Source: JBHGXV01 sp041920505 (lineage in GTDB: Bacteria > Bacillota > Bacilli > Brevibacillales > Brevibacillaceae). Taken from it: a stretch of 64,000 nucleotides of DNA. Both the position numbers and the translations under genes were made by a program. The notes under the pieces are model-generated. The model was not told the DNA's origin. It saw nothing but the letters and a program-made list of their open reading frames with translations, and searched no databases. Shown here piece after piece: positions 60,304 through 64,000 of the stretch; positions within the stretch are counted from its first letter, which is position 1, and every line of letters begins with the position of its first letter. Where the stretch lies: NCBI GenBank assembly GCA_041920505.1, contig JBHGXV010000014.1:1-64000 (forward strand), given 5' to 3'.

Positions 60304-60331
60304 GGAACTACCACCTTTGCGTGGTAGTTCC
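60304..60331 (+). terminator. Hairpin between citZ and icd
   Basis: GGAACTACCAC (60304-60314) pairs perfectly with GTGGTAGTTCC (60321-60331). The T-run follows only after a gap (GCTTTTTCAC), so it may be a partial terminator or processing stop within the operon. Confidence 0.6.
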
Positions 60332-60393
60332 CATTCGTCTGCTTTTTCACCCAATTTTCACCATAATCACATACCAGTCTGGAGGGATTTCTT

Positions 60394-61677
60394 GTGTTCA
60401 AGAACTTGACCACGCCTGCGACAGGCCAAAAAATCACGGTTGACAACGGCAAACTGATCGTCCCCAACAACCCGATCATCCCGTTCATCGAAGGGGACGG
60501 TACGGGTCCAGACATTTGGAACGCCTCTGTCCGCGTTCTTGATGCCGCAGTGGAAAAAGCGTACAAGGGAGAAAAGAAAATCGCCTGGTTTGAAGTGTAT
60601 GCCGGCGAAAAAGCATACAACAAATTCGGCGAGTGGCTGCCGGAAGATACGCTGACGGCCGTTCGCGAATACCTGATCGCGATCAAAGGCCCGCTCACCA
60701 CGCCGGTCGGCGGCGGTATCCGCTCGATCAACGTGGCGCTGCGCCAGGAGCTGGATCTGTACGCGTGCGTGCGTCCGGTCCGCTACTTCGAAGGCGTGCC
60801 GTCTCCGGTGAAACGCCCTGAACTGACGGATATGGTGATCTTCCGTGAAAATACGGAAGACATCTACGCTGGTGTCGAATGGGCGGAAGGCACTCCGGAA
60901 GTGAAAAAAGTCATCGAATTCCTCCAGAAAGAAATGGGCGTGAAGAAGATCCGCTTCCCGGAAACCTCCGGTATCGGCATCAAACCGGTATCCAAAGAGG
61001 GAACCGAGCGTCTGGTTCGCGCCGCGATCGAATACGCGCTGACCAACAAGCGCAAATCCGTCACCTTGGTGCACAAAGGCAACATCATGAAGTTCACCGA
61101 AGGCGCGTTCAAAAACTGGGGGTACGCGCTCGCAGAGCGGGAGTACGGCGACAAGGTGTTCACCTGGGCGCAATATGACCGCATCAAGGCCGAGGGCGGC
61201 GACGCTGACAAGGCGCAAAAAGAAGCGGAAGCGGCAGGCAAGCTGATCGTCAAGGACGTCATCGCCGACGCGTTCCTGCAACAAATCCTCACCCGTCCGG
61301 CCGAGTACGATGTCGTGGCCACGCTCAATCTGAACGGCGACTACATCTCCGATGCGCTGGCGGCCCAAGTGGGCGGTATCGGTATCGCCCCTGGCGCCAA
61401 TATCAACTACCTGACCGGCCACGCCGTCTTCGAAGCGACTCACGGCACGGCTCCGAAATACGCCGGTCTGGACAAGGTTAACCCGTCTTCCGTCATCCTT
61501 TCCGGGGAAATGATGCTCCGTCACCTGGGCTGGAACGAAGCGGCCGACCTGATCATCAAGGCAATGGAAAAAACCATCTCCGCCAAAACGGTCACTTACG
61601 ACTTCGCTCGTCTGATGGAAGGCGCTACTGAACTGAAGTGCTCCGAGTTCGGCGACGCCCTGATCAAAAACATGTAA
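60394..61677 (+). CDS. icd: Isocitrate dehydrogenase (NADP-dependent)
   Basis: 427 residues from a GTG at 60394 behind GGAGGG. IPFIEGDGTGPDIWNASVRVLD starts the fold; LTTPVGGGIRSINVALRQELDLYACVRPVRY holds the substrate serine and arginines. Further motifs are FRENTEDIYAGVEW, LVHKGNIMKFTEGAFKNWGY and GAKY-like APKYAGLDKVNPSS. Oxidative decarboxylation of isocitrate to 2-oxoglutarate. Second gene of the citZ-icd-mdh unit. Confidence 0.95.
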   Translation: MFKNLTTPATGQKITVDNGKLIVPNNPIIPFIEGDGTGPDIWNASVRVLDAAVEKAYKGEKKIAWFEVYAGEKAYNKFGEWLPEDTLTAVREYLIAIKGPLTTPVGGGIRSINVALRQELDLYACVRPVRYFEGVPSPVKRPELTDMVIFRENTEDIYAGVEWAEGTPEVKKVIEFLQKEMGVKKIRFPETSGIGIKPVSKEGTERLVRAAIEYALTNKRKSVTLVHKGNIMKFTEGAFKNWGYALAEREYGDKVFTWAQYDRIKAEGGDADKAQKEAEAAGKLIVKDVIADAFLQQILTRPAEYDVVATLNLNGDYISDALAAQVGGIGIAPGANINYLTGHAVFEATHGTAPKYAGLDKVNPSSVILSGEMMLRHLGWNEAADLIIKAMEKTISAKTVTYDFARLMEGATELKCSEFGDALIKNM

Positions 61678-61716
61678 GCTGTGGCACCTGATTACAATGA
61701 AATGGAGGGATATACC

Positions 61717-62655
61717 ATGGCATTTCAGCGCAAAAAAATTGCCGTGATCGGCAGCGGTTTCACCGGCGCAACCACCGCTTTCATCCTTGCGCAAAAAGAA
61801 CTGGGCGACATCGTACTGGTTGACATTCCGCAACTGGAAAACCCGACCAAAGGAAAGGCTCTCGACATGCTGGAGTCTTCTCCGGTGCTCGGTTTCGACG
61901 CCAACATCATTGGTACCTCCAACTATGCTGACATCAAGGATGCCGACCTGGTGATCATCACCGCAGGGATTGCCCGCAAACCGGGCATGTCCCGCGACGA
62001 TTTGGTCAACACCAACGCGGGCATCATGCGTTCGGTCGCCGAGCAGGTGAAAACCTATGCGCCGAACTCCATCGTCATCGTTCTGTCCAACCCGGTTGAC
62101 GCGATGACCTACACCTTCTACAAAACCTCGGGCTTCCCGAAAGAGCGTGTCATCGGTCAGTCCGGCGTGCTGGACACCGCGCGTTTCCGCACCTTCGTGG
62201 CGCAAGAGCTGAACGTGTCCGTCGAAGACGTCACCGGCTTCGTACTGGGCGGCCACGGCGACGACATGGTGCCGCTGGTTCGTTACTCCTACGCCGGCGG
62301 TATCCCGCTGGAAAAACTGATTCCGAAAGACCGCCTCGACGCGATCGTCGAGCGTACCCGCAAAGGCGGAGGCGAGATCGTCAACCTGCTGGGCAACGGT
62401 TCCGCTTACTATGCGCCGGCCGCGTCGCTGGTGCAAATGGCGGAAGCGATCCTCAAGGACAAGAAACGCATCCTGCCTGCCATTGCTTATCTGGAAGGCG
62501 AGTACGGCTACAACGACCTGTACCTCGGCGTTCCGACGCTGTTGGGTGGCAAGGGTCTCGAAAAGGTCATCGAACTGGAGTTGACGCCGGAAGAGAAAGC
62601 GGCGCTCGACAAGTCGGCCGAATCGGTCCGCAACGTAATGAAAGTTTTGGCGTAA
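61717..62655 (+). CDS. mdh: Malate dehydrogenase (lactate dehydrogenase-like type)
   Basis: 312 residues from the ATG at 61717 (GGAGGG just before). IAVIGSGFTGATTAFILAQKE is the NAD site; ARKPGMSRDDLVNTNAGIM and SNPVDAMTY hold substrate and loop residues; catalytic His in GFVLGGHGDDMVPL. Arg in the substrate loop favours oxaloacetate. Closes the TCA trio and ends at a terminator. Confidence 0.95.
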   Translation: MAFQRKKIAVIGSGFTGATTAFILAQKELGDIVLVDIPQLENPTKGKALDMLESSPVLGFDANIIGTSNYADIKDADLVIITAGIARKPGMSRDDLVNTNAGIMRSVAEQVKTYAPNSIVIVLSNPVDAMTYTFYKTSGFPKERVIGQSGVLDTARFRTFVAQELNVSVEDVTGFVLGGHGDDMVPLVRYSYAGGIPLEKLIPKDRLDAIVERTRKGGGEIVNLLGNGSAYYAPAASLVQMAEAILKDKKRILPAIAYLEGEYGYNDLYLGVPTLLGGKGLEKVIELELTPEEKAALDKSAESVRNVMKVLA

Positions 62656-62665
62656 GCAACATTAG

Positions 62666-62693
62666 AAGGCTCCCCGCAACGGGAGCCTTTTGC
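62666..62693 (+). terminator. Terminator of citZ-icd-mdh
   Basis: AAGGCTCCC (62666-62674) pairs with GGGAGCCTT (62681-62689), then TTTGCTTT. Confidence 0.92.
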
Positions 62694-62796
62694 TTTCACA
62701 ATCTCCCTCTTGCCACGACCTGACGCTTCTGGCAGACTGAAGGAGGAAGGAATGAAGAAACTGTAGAGACCGATAGGGAGCAGGTGATGCGGTTTG

Positions 62797-63267
62797 ATGG
62801 CACGGATGGTCGCGGTGGTGTTGCTGGCGGCGGCGCTCTTTGCGGGGTGCAGCGCGTTACAGGCGGGTCCTGAAGAGGTGGCGCAAGCGAGGCAACACTT
62901 TTTTGACCTGGTCGACAATCTGAACAAGGAGGCCAAAAACGGCGCGAAAGTGCTCGCGGAATCGCGCGAACTGGAGCGCAAGGGTGAAATTAACCGGACA
63001 AAGGTGCAAAATACGATTATCCAGGGGCAGGAGTTGAACGACCGGATTACCGACGATTTCATCCAGGCTGGCGTTCCCGCTGACCTGGAGCCGTACCGCG
63101 AACGGGCACTGGCCGCGCTGAAAAAGCGGGAAGAGGCGTACAAGTTGCTGTTTGACGCGTATGACACCAAAAATCCGAAACTGGCCGAACAGGGAGACGC
63201 TGCCTTGCAAGAGGCCCTGCAAGCGTTTGACCAGTTGCAAAAAGATCTGGCTCCGCTGAGAAAATAG
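62797..63267 (+). CDS. Putative lipoprotein, helical, upstream of phoP
   Basis: 156 residues from the ATG at 62797. A short lipoprotein signal with lipobox (ALFAGC, Cys22) is followed by a charged, helical, probably coiled-coil domain with no known motif (QARQHFFDLVDNLNKEAKNGAKVLAES, ALAALKKREEAYKLL). It would be anchored to the outer face of the membrane. The gene is 14 bases before phoP, so it is likely part of the phoPR operon, and could have a role in sensing or envelope maintenance. Confidence 0.7.
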   Translation: MARMVAVVLLAAALFAGCSALQAGPEEVAQARQHFFDLVDNLNKEAKNGAKVLAESRELERKGEINRTKVQNTIIQGQELNDRITDDFIQAGVPADLEPYRERALAALKKREEAYKLLFDAYDTKNPKLAEQGDAALQEALQAFDQLQKDLAPLRK

Positions 63268-63281
63268 GAGGAAGCGTGGAC

Positions 63282-63971
63282 GTGACCAAGGTATTGGTTG
63301 TCGATGACGAGGTTTCGATTGTCAAGCTATTGCAGTTCAATCTGGAAAAAGCGGGATACGAATGCGTGACGGCATTTGACGGAAAACAGGCGTTGGAGAT
63401 GGTCCGTCAGGAAAAACCGGATTTCATCATCCTTGATTTGATGCTGCCCAAGATGGACGGTCTCGATGTGTGCAAGACCCTGCGCCAGGAGCGGGTCAAC
63501 ACACCGATTCTCATCCTGACCGCCAAGGACGACGAACTGGACAAGATTCTCGGCCTGGAACTGGGGGCGGACGATTACCTGACCAAGCCATTCAGCCCTC
63601 GGGAAGTGATCGCGCGGGTGAAGGCGATCCTGCGCCGGGCGCAAAACCAGTCGTCGAAGGAGACGGAAGAAAACGTGTTGCGGTTCGGCAACATCCGCCT
63701 CTATCCCGACAAGTACGAGGTGTACCGGGACGAGCAAAAGGTGGAGCTTACTCCGAAAGAGTTTGAGCTTTTGCACCACTTGTCGATGCACATGGGGCGC
63801 GTGTTGACGCGCGACCAGTTGCTGAACGCCGTCTGGAACTACGATTTCATCGGCGACTCGCGAATCGTTGACGTACACATCAGCCACTTGCGGGAGAAGC
63901 TGGAAGAGGACACGAAAAACCCGCGCTACATCAAGACCGTCCGCGGTCTCGGCTACAAGCTGGAAGGATAG
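63282..63971 (+). CDS. phoP: OmpR/PhoB-family response regulator PhoP
   Basis: 229 residues from the GTG at 63282, matching the start of B. subtilis PhoP (TKVLVVDDE); a GTG at 63276 is closer to the ribosome site and equally possible. Receiver: acidic DDE near the start, phosphoacceptor Asp in FIILDLMLPKMDG, Thr in ILTAKDDE, Lys in LTKPFSPREV. The winged-helix output domain (135-229) has EFELLHHLSMHMGRVLTRDQLLNAVW. Place after citZ-icd-mdh is the B. subtilis phoPR position. Phosphate-starvation control is the family role. Confidence 0.92.
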   Translation: MTKVLVVDDEVSIVKLLQFNLEKAGYECVTAFDGKQALEMVRQEKPDFIILDLMLPKMDGLDVCKTLRQERVNTPILILTAKDDELDKILGLELGADDYLTKPFSPREVIARVKAILRRAQNQSSKETEENVLRFGNIRLYPDKYEVYRDEQKVELTPKEFELLHHLSMHMGRVLTRDQLLNAVWNYDFIGDSRIVDVHISHLREKLEEDTKNPRYIKTVRGLGYKLEG

Positions 63972-63989
63972 CGCCAGGGAGGGAAGGGA

Positions 63990-64000
63990 TTGACGCGATT
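63990..64000 (+). CDS. Start of phoR sensor kinase gene (cut by window edge)
   Basis: GGGAGGG lies before a TTG at 63990, which follows phoP by 18 bases and would begin the sensor kinase expected after phoP. Only eleven bases are inside the window, so this is an inference from gene order. Confidence 0.4.

Noticed and set aside
60367..62436. 689-codon minus-strand frame opposite icd and mdh
   Set aside because: It runs through two well-defined enzyme genes and their intergenic space and has no domain or ribosome site.

Overview
The window reads as chromosomal DNA of a moderately high-GC, spore-forming Firmicute of class Bacilli. The evidence is strong AGGAGG ribosome binding sites, frequent GTG and TTG starts, spoVR, ytvI and yheC/yheD-type spore genes, and a right half whose order matches the Bacillus subtilis block ytkL-ytoI-ytpI-dnaE-malic enzyme-accDA-pfkA-pyk-fxsA-ytvI-citZ-icd-mdh-phoP. 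Codon use and gene content would fit Alicyclobacillaceae or a related family; that placement is inference. Nearly all reading frames longer than 150 codons on the strand opposite these genes are shadows.

Left part (1-31.7 kb): an IS21-like insertion sequence end at the edge; a divergent zinc locus (YcgQ/YcgR-type permease pair versus a ZnuA lipoprotein) with two Zur-box-like sites; a KimA-type potassium transporter behind a probable c-di-AMP riboswitch; two small divergent XRE regulators; single metabolic genes (DinB, CGNR regulator, M3 peptidase, nitroreductase); a marR-MFS drug-efflux operon; spoVR; a chemoreceptor; an acetyltransferase; a beta-hydroxyacid dehydrogenase; aspartate kinase; an aldehyde dehydrogenase-DUF779 pair; MFS transporters; an orphan CGCGG-type (putative radical-SAM-modified RiPP) precursor; a 1341-residue secreted subtilase; a LysR regulator; an unfamiliar Gln/Pro/Ala-rich protein with five FQPGFAGTN repeats; and an aldo/keto reductase.

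Middle (31.8-45.2 kb): an AT-rich two-gene cassette (ABC-type ATPase plus DUF4276/TOPRIM-like protein) that looks like a horizontally acquired defence module; four tandem YheC/YheD ATP-grasp genes divergent from yheB-yheA; then ytkL, a small membrane gene behind Pho-box-like repeats, ytoI, and a second AT-rich patch with a secreted calcium-binding-repeat protein and a small membrane gene split by an in-frame amber codon.

Right part (45.4-64 kb): replication and central carbon metabolism. dnaE is followed by malic enzyme and a FadR-type regulator, with a perfect GntR-like palindrome in the malic enzyme leader. Then come accDA (malonyl-CoA), pfkA-pyk (glycolysis), a thioesterase, fxsA, ytvI, and citZ-icd-mdh (TCA cycle), ending with a lipoprotein gene and phoP, with phoR just starting at the edge. 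Pyruvate, acetyl-CoA, malate and citrate nodes are thus encoded side by side. I saw no tRNA, rRNA, CRISPR array or prophage.
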